Assembly: GCF_001861355.1 (NCBI RefSeq)
Contig: NZ_MASN01000018.1
Location: 310,001 to 374,000 of the forward strand
Direction of reading: 5' to 3'
Source of the DNA: Natrialba sp. SSL1
GTDB taxonomy: Archaea; Halobacteriota; Halobacteria; Halobacteriales; Natrialbaceae
Length of the DNA: 64,000 nt
Under the pieces are notes generated by a model. That model did no database searches, was not told where the DNA came from, and saw only the letters and a program-made list of their open reading frames with translations. Position numbers and translations under genes: made by a program. Positions 33,718-42,272 of the stretch are shown piece by piece; the first letter of the stretch is position 1; the number at the start of each line of letters is the position of its first letter.

Positions 33718-33859
33718 GGTGCGGAGTACGACGGACAAGAATAGCAGTTGCAGAGCGAGGGCACCGACCACAGTTCGGACCGGTATCGAGTGCCGACGAC
33801 GAGCGCAGAACCGTCCAGAAACGAAAGGATAGAAGTCCGCCCTCGGCGAACCACCAGTC

Positions 33860-35158
33860 ATGTACGACCGGATCAAGGGCTTTCGTGACTTCTATCCCGG
33901 TGAGATGGCCGCCAGACGGGCGACCATCGACACGCTGGAGGACACCGCCCGCGGCTACGGCTTCCGCGAGATCGGGACGCCCGCACTCGAGCGCGCCGAG
34001 ATGTGGACCGACAAGAGCGGCGACGACATCGTCGATGAACTCTACGCCTTCGAGGACCAGGGCGGCCGCCACGTTACCCTGACGCCCGAACTGACGCCGA
34101 CCGTCGCGCGGATGGTCGTCGCCAAGCAACAGGAACTCTCGAAACCCATCAAGTGGTTCTCGACGCGCCCATTCTGGCGCTACGAGCAGGTCCAGCAGGG
34201 CCGCCAGCGCGAATTTTACCAGACCAACGTCGACATCTTCGGCTCCTCGGAACCCGAAGCCGACGCCGAGATTCTCGCCTGGGCCGCAGACGCGATGACC
34301 AACCTCGGACTCACCGGCGAGCACTTCGAGTTCCGCATCTCCCACCGCGATATTCTGGGCGGCGTTCTGGAGAGCTACGACGCCGACGTCGACACCGAGG
34401 ACGCGATTCGCGCGGTCGACAAGTCGGACAAACTCTCGACCGTGGAGTACCACGACCTGCTGATCGGTGCGGGACTCACGGCCGATCAGGCCGTCGAATT
34501 CGACGACCTCATCGCCGGCGGCGACTTAGAGGAAGTCCGAGAGTTCGCGAACACCGAGCGCGTCGATGCCGCGGTCGACAACCTCCAGAACGTTCTCGCG
34601 GCCGCCGACGACTTCGGGGCGCGCGAGTTCTGTACGATCTCACTCGAGACGGCCCGCGGACTGGACTACTACACGGGCGTCGTCTTCGAGTGTTTCGACT
34701 CCGCGGGCGAGGTCTCGCGGTCGATCTTCGGCGGCGGGCGTTACGACGACCTCATCGAGAGCTTCGGTGGCCAGCCGACGCCCGCGGTCGGCGTCGCACC
34801 GGGACACGCGACGCTGCCGCTGCTTCTCCAGCGCGCGGGCGTTTGGCCCGCAGAAGAGGTTACGACGGACTACTACGTCCTCCAGATCGGCGACACCCGA
34901 ACGGAAGCGGCCCGAATCGCGCGCGACCTGCGCGAGCGTGGCCACGTCGTCGAGACGGACGTCGCCGGCCGCTCGTTCGGCTCGCAGCTGAACTACGCGG
35001 ACTCGATCAACGCCGAGACGGTCGTCATCGCGGGCGAGCAGGATCTCGCAAACGACGAGGTGACGATCAAAGATATGGCGTCGGGAGACCAGTTGCAGGT
35101 CCCAGTCGAGTCGTTCCCCGGCGAGCACGAGCGGCCGACGCTCGCTGACTTCGAATAG
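33860..35158 (+). CDS. hisS: Histidyl-tRNA synthetase
   Basis: 432 residues. A class II synthetase that charges tRNA-His. Motif 2 is around KWFSTRPFWRYEQVQQGRQREFYQTNVD. The HisS signature ETARGLDYYTGVVFE and motif 3 VGVAPGHATLPL are present. The C-terminal anticodon-binding domain starts near residue 340 (DYYVLQIGDTRTEA). It is a full-length, ordinary member. It is transcribed alone or as the last gene after the rps19e cluster. Confidence 0.97.
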   Translation: MYDRIKGFRDFYPGEMAARRATIDTLEDTARGYGFREIGTPALERAEMWTDKSGDDIVDELYAFEDQGGRHVTLTPELTPTVARMVVAKQQELSKPIKWFSTRPFWRYEQVQQGRQREFYQTNVDIFGSSEPEADAEILAWAADAMTNLGLTGEHFEFRISHRDILGGVLESYDADVDTEDAIRAVDKSDKLSTVEYHDLLIGAGLTADQAVEFDDLIAGGDLEEVREFANTERVDAAVDNLQNVLAAADDFGAREFCTISLETARGLDYYTGVVFECFDSAGEVSRSIFGGGRYDDLIESFGGQPTPAVGVAPGHATLPLLLQRAGVWPAEEVTTDYYVLQIGDTRTEAARIARDLRERGHVVETDVAGRSFGSQLNYADSINAETVVIAGEQDLANDEVTIKDMASGDQLQVPVESFPGEHERPTLADFE

Positions 35159-35306
35159 GGAGTCCAGTTCCAGGAGCGGCACAGCCGAGTTTCTGTGTGC
35201 AGCGGGTTGGCGGGCGAGTACGGGAGGATCGCTAGCAGTCCACCTGCCAGACCACCGCAAAAGCAAGAGTTACGTACCCAATTTCCGAAGGCAGGAACAG
35301 TACCCA

Positions 35307-36794
35307 ATGGTGCGCAACCAGTACGACGTGATCGTTGTCGGGGGCGGGATCGCGGGCTGTTTCGCGGCAGCAACTGCAGCCGCGGAGGGGATCGACGTGG
35401 TTCAGTTAGAGCGCAAACCCCGCGAGCAGGGCGGGTTCATCGCCTGTGGCGATGCGATCAAGAGCCCTCGCGATCCGAAGAATTACCCGGGGCCGATCGA
35501 TATGGACGCGATCGCCGACGACGAGGCCGTCCTCGTCGACAACAACATCGACCAGATCGAGTACTGGGACGAAGAACTCGACGTACGGAAGGTCTTACCC
35601 TACGAGGACAGCAGCAACGTCGTCGACCGCTACGAGTTCGGCCAGCGCCTGCTCGAGCAGGCAGCCGACTGCGGCGTCGAGCAACACTACGACACGGTGG
35701 TCAACGAGGTAACCCAGAACGGACAGATCACCGGCGTCAAAGCGGTCCGGGACGGGGAGCCAGTCAGCTACGAGTGTGACGTGCTGATCGACGCTGCAGG
35801 CGCACAGTCGATCCTGCAGGACATGGTCAGCTTCGAGGACCTCGATACCCCCAGCGAGCCGACGTTCGAGGTGCCCCACTACACCCACTTCGGGTCGGCC
35901 TACCGCGAAATCATCGAGACCGAACAGCCCGTCGAGTACCACAACGCCATCGTCGGCAAGCCTCTAGAGGAGATGGGCTACATCTGGTACTTCCCGCGGA
36001 CGCCAACCCAGATCAACGTCGGGCTGGGATTCCAGATGAACAAGGAGCCGATCCCGCTCGCCGACCGCCTGCGCCGCGATATCGAGCACCGCCACGAGTA
36101 CCAGGGCGCAACCGTCGCAGAGCGATTCGGGAACACGAACAAACTCGGCGCGGCGATTGCCCTCCGCCGACCGCTCGACTCGATGGTCGCCCCCGGCTAC
36201 CTGGCGACGGGCGGTGCAGCGGGGACGACCCACCCGATTACGGGCAAGGGCATCCGCGGTGCGGCCTACTCCGGCTACTCCGCCGGCCGTGCCGTCGCCC
36301 AGGCCATCGAGGACGGCGACACCTCGGAGGCCGGACTCTGGGAGCACAACCGCTGGCTCTACCGCGAGCACGGCGAGGCCGCAAAGCTCGCCTCGTGGGA
36401 CGCGTACAACGTCGCCGCGAGCATGCTCGACGTAAACACCCTGCGGGCCGTCGCTGCACTCCTCCCCGAGGCCGAAATTCGAGAGATCGTCGGCACCTCC
36501 ACGGAGGTTGACAGCCTCAAAAGCAAGTTCCTCGTCGGTACCGGGGTCCTGAAGAATTTCGTCTCCGAGTATCGCAAGGACTCCTTCGACACCCTCGGCG
36601 TGAGCAAACGCGACCTACTCGAGTCCATCCGTACCGTCAGGAAGACACGGAATCACGTCGCCAGGTACGAACAGCAGTACGAGGCCTATCCGACAGATCC
36701 GTCGACGTTCGACACGTGGCTCGCAGAACGGGACCGGATAGATCAGGCGTTCTACGACGATCTCGGGATTCCGCCGAGCGAGCAGAAGTACTGA
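35307..36794 (+). CDS. Geranylgeranyl reductase family flavoprotein, long form
   Basis: 495 residues. N-terminal FAD Rossmann motif VVGGGIAGCFAAATAAAEG, then CGDAIKSP (the Cys region of the family). A second FAD contact region is GYLATGGAAGTTHPITGKGIRGA near residue 298. It is a FixC/geranylgeranyl-reductase-type enzyme; archaeal members hydrogenate the prenyl chains of archaeol lipids. The C-terminal 150 residues are an additional helical domain. It is a distant paralogue of 9620-10705 and has the more lipid-reductase-like length. Confidence 0.9.
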   Translation: MVRNQYDVIVVGGGIAGCFAAATAAAEGIDVVQLERKPREQGGFIACGDAIKSPRDPKNYPGPIDMDAIADDEAVLVDNNIDQIEYWDEELDVRKVLPYEDSSNVVDRYEFGQRLLEQAADCGVEQHYDTVVNEVTQNGQITGVKAVRDGEPVSYECDVLIDAAGAQSILQDMVSFEDLDTPSEPTFEVPHYTHFGSAYREIIETEQPVEYHNAIVGKPLEEMGYIWYFPRTPTQINVGLGFQMNKEPIPLADRLRRDIEHRHEYQGATVAERFGNTNKLGAAIALRRPLDSMVAPGYLATGGAAGTTHPITGKGIRGAAYSGYSAGRAVAQAIEDGDTSEAGLWEHNRWLYREHGEAAKLASWDAYNVAASMLDVNTLRAVAALLPEAEIREIVGTSTEVDSLKSKFLVGTGVLKNFVSEYRKDSFDTLGVSKRDLLESIRTVRKTRNHVARYEQQYEAYPTDPSTFDTWLAERDRIDQAFYDDLGIPPSEQKY

Positions 36795-36916
36795 CTGCCC
36801 TGCGTCGGACAAGAATCGAATACGCAGACTGAGTTTCAGTCGGCAGTGATTGTTGCTCAGAAGAGCCGGCTGTGGCTACCCATCACCCGTCACCCGTTAC
36901 TCGTCACCGATAGCGG

Positions 36917-37195
36917 TTACTCGAGTTCAGTCTGCGCTTCTGCATCGGTTGTCGGAGCGGTCTCGCGCTGTTGCTTGTCCCCCTCGTCGTGCGCGCTCTC
37001 GAGTTTGATCTTGGTCGCGTTGCTCGCGTCGTCCGACCCACCGGCGGCCGAAATCGGCTCGACCAGATCGCCACGTTCGATCGGCGAATGGCCGGTGTCG
37101 ACGTGGTGGTCGATCATCGCGAGATCGAGGTCGGTCGTCTCCTCTGCCGTGACGGTGTGCGTCCACTCACACTCCCCACAGTATGCGGTTGGCAC
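36917..37195 (-). CDS. Small protein with N-terminal CxxC, haloarchaeal hypothetical
   Basis: 92 residues with a GTG start at 37195 (PTAYCGECEWTHTV). The CGEC pair and HHVDTGH later in the sequence resemble half a zinc finger: two Cys then two His. The tail is acidic and disordered. Similar short proteins are common in haloarchaea. Function unknown; nucleic acid binding is possible. Confidence 0.65.
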   Translation of the reverse strand: MPTAYCGECEWTHTVTAEETTDLDLAMIDHHVDTGHSPIERGDLVEPISAAGGSDDASNATKIKLESAHDEGDKQQRETAPTTDAEAQTELE

Positions 37196-37309
37196 GAGTG
37201 AGGACTGGAACTGCGTTCTAATGAGGGTGCGGGTTCATACGCAGCGCGTTTAAGATGGGGACCCCGTTCGTCCTTCGGTGGCCCCAGCGGCCCCCGGCGG
37301 TCCTCGGCG

Positions 37310-37337
37310 GGTGCCGGTGGGCACCGGTGGGTGCCGG
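37310..37337. repeat. GC-rich hairpin/repeat before the sulfatase gene
   Basis: GGTGCC (37310-37315), GGTG loop, GGCACC (37320-37325) form a 6-bp stem. GGTGCCGG recurs at 37330-37337. It lies 50-75 nt upstream of the sulfatase start. It could be an operator, leader hairpin or slippage tract. Confidence 0.4.
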
Positions 37338-37385
37338 CGAAAGGCAAGTCTCACAGTTAACTGTCCCAGCGATGTAGCACCCGCG

Positions 37386-38933
37386 ATGGTCGACGCCGAC
37401 ACCCGGCCGAACGTCCTGCTCGTGCTCACGGACCAGGAGCGCTACGACTGCAGCGCCCTCGATGGGCCGGTCGCCGACACGGTCGAAACGGAGACGATAG
37501 ACCACCTCTCGGCGACCGGCACGCACTTCGAGCGCGCGTTCACCCCGATCAGTATCTGCTCAAGCGCCCGCGCGTCGCTGCTGACCGGCCGGTTCCCCCA
37601 CGGCCACGGCATGCTGAACAACTGCCACGAGGACGACGCCCTCCAGCCCAACCTGCCGCCCGGAATCCCGACGTTCTCGGAGAAACTCGACGATGCCGGC
37701 TACCACCTGACCTACACCGGGAAGTGGCACGTCGGCCGCGATCAAACCCCCGAGAACTTCGGCTTCTCCTATCTCGGCGGCAGCGACACACACCACGACG
37801 ACATCGACGACGCGTTCCGCGAGTACCGCGCCGAACGCGGGACGCCCGTCGGTGAGGCTGATCTCGAAGACATCATCTATACCGGCACCGATCCCCGAGA
37901 CGACAGCAGCGGGACGTTCGTCGCCGCCACGACCTCGGTCGATGTCGAAGAGACACGCGTCTGGTTCCTGGCCGAGCGAACGATCGACGCGATCGAAGCA
38001 CACGCGAACGGTGACCGTGACGACCCCTTCTTCCACCGAGCGGACTTCTACGGCCCGCACCATCCCTACGTCGTCCCCGAACCCTACGCCTCGATGTACG
38101 ACCCCGAGAACGTCGATCTCCCCGGGAGCTACGCCGAAACCGACGCCGGAAAGCCGCAGGTCCACGCGAACTACCGCTCCTACCGCGGCGTCGAGCAGTT
38201 CGACCGAGAGATCTGGACGGAAGCCATCGCCAAGTACTGGGGTTTCGTCACCCTGATCGACGACCAACTTGGTCGGATTCTGGATGTACTCGAGTCCACC
38301 GGCCTCACGGACGAGACGGTGGTCGTCCATGCCTCGGATCATGGCGACTTCGCTGGAGGGCACCGTCAGTTCAACAAGGGGCCGCTGATGTACGACGATA
38401 CGTATCACATCCCGCTGCAGGTGCGCTGGCCGGGCGTTACGGAGCCGGGATCGGTGTGCAAGGAGCCGGTGCACCTTCACGATCTGGCGGCGACGTTTCT
38501 CGAGATGGGCGGCGTGGCGATCCCTCAGAGTTTTGCTTCGCGCAGTCTCGTGCCGTTGCTGGAAGCTGCTGACGCGGAGGAAAGAATGGGAGAGGGTGAG
38601 GGAAAGGGAGAGGGTGAAAGTGAGGGGAAGCGAACTGCGTCGCCGACGTGGTCAGATTCAGTCTTCGCCCAGTACCACGGCGACGAATTCGGCCTCTACA
38701 CTCAGCGGATGATCCGCACGGATCGGTACAAGTACGTCTACAACGCGCCGGACGTAGACGAGTTGTACGACCTCGAGGCAGATCCGGCGGAGTTGCAGAA
38801 CCTGATCGACCACCCCGACTACGCCGCTGTTCGCCAAGACCTCCGAACGGAACTGATCAACTGGATGGAGGAGACCGACGATCCGAATCGAAAGTGGGTG
38901 CCGGACGTGCTGCGGGCGACCGAGGAGCCGTAA
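37386..38933 (+). CDS. Sulfatase family hydrolase
   Basis: 515 residues from ATG 37386 (MVDADTRPNVLLVLTDQERYD). The alkaline-phosphatase-like fold is shown by TDQE near residue 16, CSSAR at 58-62, KWHVG and ASDHGD. The nucleophile Cys58 lies in CSSAR instead of the common CxPxR, so the formylglycine recognition site differs at its third position. No signal peptide is seen. A Glu/Gly-rich insert (residues 401-415) interrupts the C-terminal domain. Substrates may be sulfate or phosphonate esters; neither is provable here. Confidence 0.9.
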   Translation: MVDADTRPNVLLVLTDQERYDCSALDGPVADTVETETIDHLSATGTHFERAFTPISICSSARASLLTGRFPHGHGMLNNCHEDDALQPNLPPGIPTFSEKLDDAGYHLTYTGKWHVGRDQTPENFGFSYLGGSDTHHDDIDDAFREYRAERGTPVGEADLEDIIYTGTDPRDDSSGTFVAATTSVDVEETRVWFLAERTIDAIEAHANGDRDDPFFHRADFYGPHHPYVVPEPYASMYDPENVDLPGSYAETDAGKPQVHANYRSYRGVEQFDREIWTEAIAKYWGFVTLIDDQLGRILDVLESTGLTDETVVVHASDHGDFAGGHRQFNKGPLMYDDTYHIPLQVRWPGVTEPGSVCKEPVHLHDLAATFLEMGGVAIPQSFASRSLVPLLEAADAEERMGEGEGKGEGESEGKRTASPTWSDSVFAQYHGDEFGLYTQRMIRTDRYKYVYNAPDVDELYDLEADPAELQNLIDHPDYAAVRQDLRTELINWMEETDDPNRKWVPDVLRATEEP

Positions 38934-39098
38934 CAGGGAGTACGCGATGGGACGCAGACCACCCAGACGGACACAGTGTCAGCCGCAGGACACGGAGTTT
39001 ATACGCCGACCACGGCAATGTCCTCGTATGAGCGCGCCACTCCCGAATGGAACCGGAACTGGGATCAGAACCGGAACCAGAATGCGACGGGTGATGCG

Positions 39099-39509
39099 AT
39101 GACCGCCGCCAGCGGCAACGGCGACGACATGACCCCCGAGGAGTACGAGGAACTCGCCATCGCACTCGAGGACCTGATCAAAGAACTGCGCGACGAGCCG
39201 ATCAAGGACTCCCGACTCGAGGGACTGTTCGACGAGGCGACAACGAGCGATCCGCGCATCTGGAACACGGTGACGGCGTTCATCGATGTCGAAGACGGTG
39301 AGGCGGTCGTCACCGACGAGTCGAAGCTGGCACAGGGGAAGTGGGCCCCGGAGATCGTCGCGGGCTGTGATACGATGGTGACGATCGACATCCAGCGCGG
39401 GCTGATGCCGGACGATTTCAAGTATCTCGTCGGCAAGAAACTGAGCGAGCAGGCTGAGGAGTTCAGAGAGCAGGCAGCAGACGAAAGCGAGAGTTCGGAT
39501 TCACAGTAG
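39099..39509 (+). CDS. Haloarchaeal hypothetical protein
   Basis: 136 residues from ATG 39099 (MTAASGNGDDMTPEEYEEL). A TTTATAC box at 38998-39004 puts the transcription start downstream of an earlier in-frame ATG at 39018, so 39099 or the ATG at 39129 is used. The body contains LIKELRDEPIKDSRLEGLFDEA, then VTAFIDVEDGEAVVTD and MVTIDIQRGLMPDDFKYLVGKKL. It is soluble and acidic. No known family recognised. Confidence 0.72.
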   Translation: MTAASGNGDDMTPEEYEELAIALEDLIKELRDEPIKDSRLEGLFDEATTSDPRIWNTVTAFIDVEDGEAVVTDESKLAQGKWAPEIVAGCDTMVTIDIQRGLMPDDFKYLVGKKLSEQAEEFREQAADESESSDSQ

Positions 39510-39520
39510 TACCGGAGCAC

Positions 39521-39586
39521 CGTCGGTGCAGCGCTGGCGTAGCGTCGGTGCAGCGCTGGCGTAGCGTCGGTATAGCGCTGACATCG
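39521..39586. repeat. 22-bp tandem repeat, three copies
   Basis: Two identical units begin at 39521 and 39543 (CGTCGGTGCAGCGCTGGCGT plus AG). A third diverged copy begins at 39565 (CGTCGGTATAGCGCTGACAT). Each unit contains AGCGCT, a self-complementary core. It lies just after the stop codon of the previous gene (39509). Confidence 0.8.
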
Positions 39587-39693
39587 CAGGAACAACACTG
39601 CAAACCGACCACGTACTCGAATTCTCGAATTCGAAGATTTGGCGATCCCCGGCTAGTCAGTGTGACGTTCCGAATTTTCAGTGTCACCCTCAC

Positions 39694-39697
39694 TATA
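39694..39697 (+). promoter_or_regulatory. TATA box of the 46-residue gene
   Basis: ACTATAGC centred about 33 nt before ATG 39729, followed by a T-rich stretch. It supports a real promoter for the short ORF. Confidence 0.5.
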
Positions 39698-39728
39698 GCT
39701 TTTTCTGCAAGGCAACCGAAGCGAACCC

Positions 39729-39869
39729 ATGCGCCTCTCCACGAAAGTACTCATCGTCGGGCTACTCCTGATCGTGATCCCGATTCCGGTCCTCCCGCCG
39801 TTTGTTGGGGCGATCATCGGTTTCGGCGTCCTGCTTCTGGGGCTGTTCCTCCGGTTCATGGACCTGTGA
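39729..39869 (+). CDS. 46-residue membrane protein
   Basis: MRLSTKVLIVGLLLIVIPIP, then VLPPFVGAIIGFGVLLLGLF, ending LRFMDL. Two short hydrophobic helices fill most of the protein, broken by a Pro-rich turn. GC-rich third positions and a TATA-like element support it. Proteins of this kind are common in haloarchaea. Function is unknown; a helper subunit of a larger membrane complex is possible. Confidence 0.68.
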   Translation: MRLSTKVLIVGLLLIVIPIPVLPPFVGAIIGFGVLLLGLFLRFMDL

Positions 39870-39892
39870 GGGCGGTTGGAAACGAACCGTGC

Positions 39893-40387
39893 TCAGGAAA
39901 TTATTCGCTCGCGTTTGAACTGTCCGCCGGACTCACCGTCCACAGAATCGTCCGACCGCCACCGCCACGACCCCACCGCAAACGGCTCGAGTGAAACGAT
40001 CACGTAGGAACGATCCGGCCAGGTCGCCGCCTCGACGTCCGTTTCGCTCGGTCGCGCCGGCCCGTTCGGATGCGAGTGATAGAACCCGACGATTTCCTCG
40101 CCCGCCGCCTCGAGTCGCTCGAAGCACTCGAGTTGCTCCTCGGGATCGATCCGGTAGCGCGTCCGCGGGGTGTCGGCGACGTTGGTCGCGGGGTAGGCGG
40201 AGGCGACCTGACTTCGGTCTGCGTCGAACGTGCCGCCGAGGATCCCACAGATTTCTTCGGGTGTGCCGGTGCGAGCGCGCTCGCAGAGCTGTGTTCGGAT
40301 TTCGTCGGGGAGGACGAGCGTCGGGTCGTCCCCGTCGGTGGCTGCTTCGCTGAGAGGGCGAGCGTCGGTGTTCGACTCTCGGGTCAC
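39893..40387 (-). CDS. JAMM/MPN+ metalloprotease (desampylase-like)
   Basis: 164 residues. The complete JAMM zinc motif is present: Glu44/45 in EEICGILGG, His104 and His106 in HSHPNGPARPSETD, Ser114 and Asp117 (HxH-x7-S-x2-D). The archaeal family includes HvJAMM1, which removes ubiquitin-like SAMP proteins from targets and frees MoaD/ThiS-like sulfur carriers. Its start overlaps the stop of the BtuF-like gene by 4 nt. The last 30 residues (FAVGSWRWRSDDSVDGESG) form an acidic tail. Desampylation is by analogy. Confidence 0.93.
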   Translation of the reverse strand: MTRESNTDARPLSEAATDGDDPTLVLPDEIRTQLCERARTGTPEEICGILGGTFDADRSQVASAYPATNVADTPRTRYRIDPEEQLECFERLEAAGEEIVGFYHSHPNGPARPSETDVEAATWPDRSYVIVSLEPFAVGSWRWRSDDSVDGESGGQFKRERIIS

Positions 40388-41364
40388 GACTCCACCTGTA
40401 GTGCTGCTCGATCCGTCTCGAGTGCGTCGAGCGGGACGACGAACTCGTCTGCTGGCGCTGGGTCGGACGAATCACCGAACAGTTCCGGCCGAATGACCGG
40501 TGCGAGCGCCTCCAGCGTGTCGACCAGTCGCGGCCCAGGGCGGTTCAGATAGTGGTTCCCGTCCATCGCCCAGACGCGGTCGTTCTGAACCGCAGTCAAC
40601 TCGTCCCAGCCCTCGCGCTCGGAGAGGTCCCCGACGTTTGCTGCTGTCTGGTCCAGTCCGAAGCCACAGGGTGCCATGACGATGCACTCCGGATCGTACT
40701 CGCGTATTTCGTCCCACTCGCGCGGGCGGGAGCGCTCGCCGACGGCCGCCAGACCGTACTCGCCGCCAGCCCAGTCGACGAGTTCGGCGGTCCAGTGGCC
40801 GGCAACCATGACGGGGTCGGTCCAGTCGAAGATGGCGACTCGCGGGCGTTCCTGCGGGGTGCAGTCCCGGGTGCGCTCTCGAACGCGGTCGATCCGGGAC
40901 TCGAGTTCGGCTCGCACCTCGGCGGCGCGTTCCTCGCGGCCCACGGCGCGGCCAATGCGCTCGAGATCCGAGAACACGTCCGCCATGCTGTGCGGGTCAG
41001 TTGTCAGCAGGTCGGGGTTGGCCGGGATGGACTCGAGTGCGTCCGCGATGGCGATGTCGTCGATGGCGCAGACGTCGCACATCCCCTGCGTGATGACGAG
41101 ATTGGGGTCGAGAGCGGCGAGCGTGTCGGTGTCGATGTCGTAGACGCCGGTTCCGGTGGCGTCGCTCTCGTCGTTTCCAGCCGCGTCGAGCACCTGCTGG
41201 TCGATTTCGCCGCTGGAGCCGTCGGTGTCGATGCGTGACTGGGTTATCGACGGGACCGATTCGACCCGCGGCGGCCAGTCACACTCGTGGGAGACGCCGG
41301 CGGGCTCGAGTCCGAGCGCGACGACCAGTTCGGTCGCCGAGGGGAGCGTCGTGACGATTTGCAT
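40384..41364 (-). CDS. Cobalamin-binding protein (BtuF-like), no signal peptide
   Basis: 326 residues. It has the periplasmic-binding-protein fold of the helical-backbone class: QIVTTLPSATELVVALGLEPAGVSHECDWPP, then PNLVITQGMCDVCAIDD and APCGFGLDQT. Unlike a transported BtuF it starts directly with the mature-like sequence, with no signal peptide or lipobox. An intracellular B12-binding role or a missed upstream start are both possible. It is the first gene of a two-gene operon with the JAMM protease (4-nt overlap). No BtuC/BtuD genes are adjacent. Confidence 0.88.
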   Translation of the reverse strand: MQIVTTLPSATELVVALGLEPAGVSHECDWPPRVESVPSITQSRIDTDGSSGEIDQQVLDAAGNDESDATGTGVYDIDTDTLAALDPNLVITQGMCDVCAIDDIAIADALESIPANPDLLTTDPHSMADVFSDLERIGRAVGREERAAEVRAELESRIDRVRERTRDCTPQERPRVAIFDWTDPVMVAGHWTAELVDWAGGEYGLAAVGERSRPREWDEIREYDPECIVMAPCGFGLDQTAANVGDLSEREGWDELTAVQNDRVWAMDGNHYLNRPGPRLVDTLEALAPVIRPELFGDSSDPAPADEFVVPLDALETDRAALQVES

Positions 41365-41475
41365 GGCTGGTCGTACACAGCGCGTGAGTAAAAACAGCGG
41401 CCCCGGTGAGCAGGATAGCAGTCTGTGTTCCGAGACCGTGTTCCGTTCTCGGGGACAGAGGGAATCGGACAGCAG

Positions 41476-42153
41476 TTAGCGTTCGTTACCGGTGTCGTAC
41501 CTGTCAGTGTCGGGTTCGTCGTCTGAGCTGCCCGAGTCGTCAAACCCGTCAGATCCGTCGAAGCCATCGGACTCGCCATCGTCCGTTCCGAACTCCTCGT
41601 CCTCATCCTCGTCGAACTCGTCGAACTCCGTGTCCACGATCGAGTCGTCCGTCTCGAAATCAGCATCCGTCGTCCGGTCGTCGGTATCGAACTCGTCGCC
41701 AGTATCGGCCGCTCGGTCATCGACATCGAACTCGTCCGTCTCGAGTTCCTCCCCATCCGCGACGATGCTTCCATCCCGAATCTCGATCGTGACGCCGTCT
41801 TGGGTCTGTGTCTGGCCGAGCAGCGAACTCGTCGCGGACTCGACCTCCTGGTTCACCGACCACGCGAATCTGAGGACGGACTCGAGTTCGGTGCCAGCCT
41901 GACGGGCACGGCGGTCACTCGAGAGTTCGCCGAGACTGGTCGCGCTCTCGGGGTGGAGATACTGGATCGGGTGGTCGTTCGGGACTTCGTGGAGGTCGAC
42001 GTTGAACGACCAGAGGTACGGCAGCGCCTGAATCGCGTACCCCTTCGGCTTCGGTGCGCGGCGGCCGGCGGTGGACATGAGCGTTGCAATCGCCGTGGTC
42101 CCCGCGTCAGTGTCGTAGTAGACGCCGGGAAGGCCCGGAATGGAGAGTCGCAT
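41476..42153 (-). CDS. Haloarchaeal hypothetical protein with long acidic tail
   Basis: 225 residues from ATG 42153 (MRLSIPGLPGVYYDTDAG). The first 120 residues are a folded domain (GYAIQALPYLWSFNVDLHEV, then ELESVLRFAWSVNQEV). The last 90 residues are almost all Asp, Glu, Ser, Thr and Gly, with repeats such as DFDTDDR and EFDEDEDEE. A TATA-like TATAAAAG on the minus strand near 42210-42217 suggests a transcription start about 35 nt before the ATG, giving a short leader. Function unknown. Confidence 0.7.
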   Translation of the reverse strand: MRLSIPGLPGVYYDTDAGTTAIATLMSTAGRRAPKPKGYAIQALPYLWSFNVDLHEVPNDHPIQYLHPESATSLGELSSDRRARQAGTELESVLRFAWSVNQEVESATSSLLGQTQTQDGVTIEIRDGSIVADGEELETDEFDVDDRAADTGDEFDTDDRTTDADFETDDSIVDTEFDEFDEDEDEEFGTDDGESDGFDGSDGFDDSGSSDDEPDTDRYDTGNER

Positions 42154-42272
42154 ACCGGACCGTGGGGTTCGTCCGGGGTGAGTGTAGGCCTGGCAGTGCC
42201 AGCCCGCTTTTATATCCCCGCGCACGGCCAGCCACAACGGATCGGAACTCGAGCAGAGCCAGCGAACCGCTT

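Noticed and set aside
39521-39586. Possible CRISPR array
   Set aside because: The 22-bp units are directly adjacent with no spacers and only three copies; a minisatellite fits.
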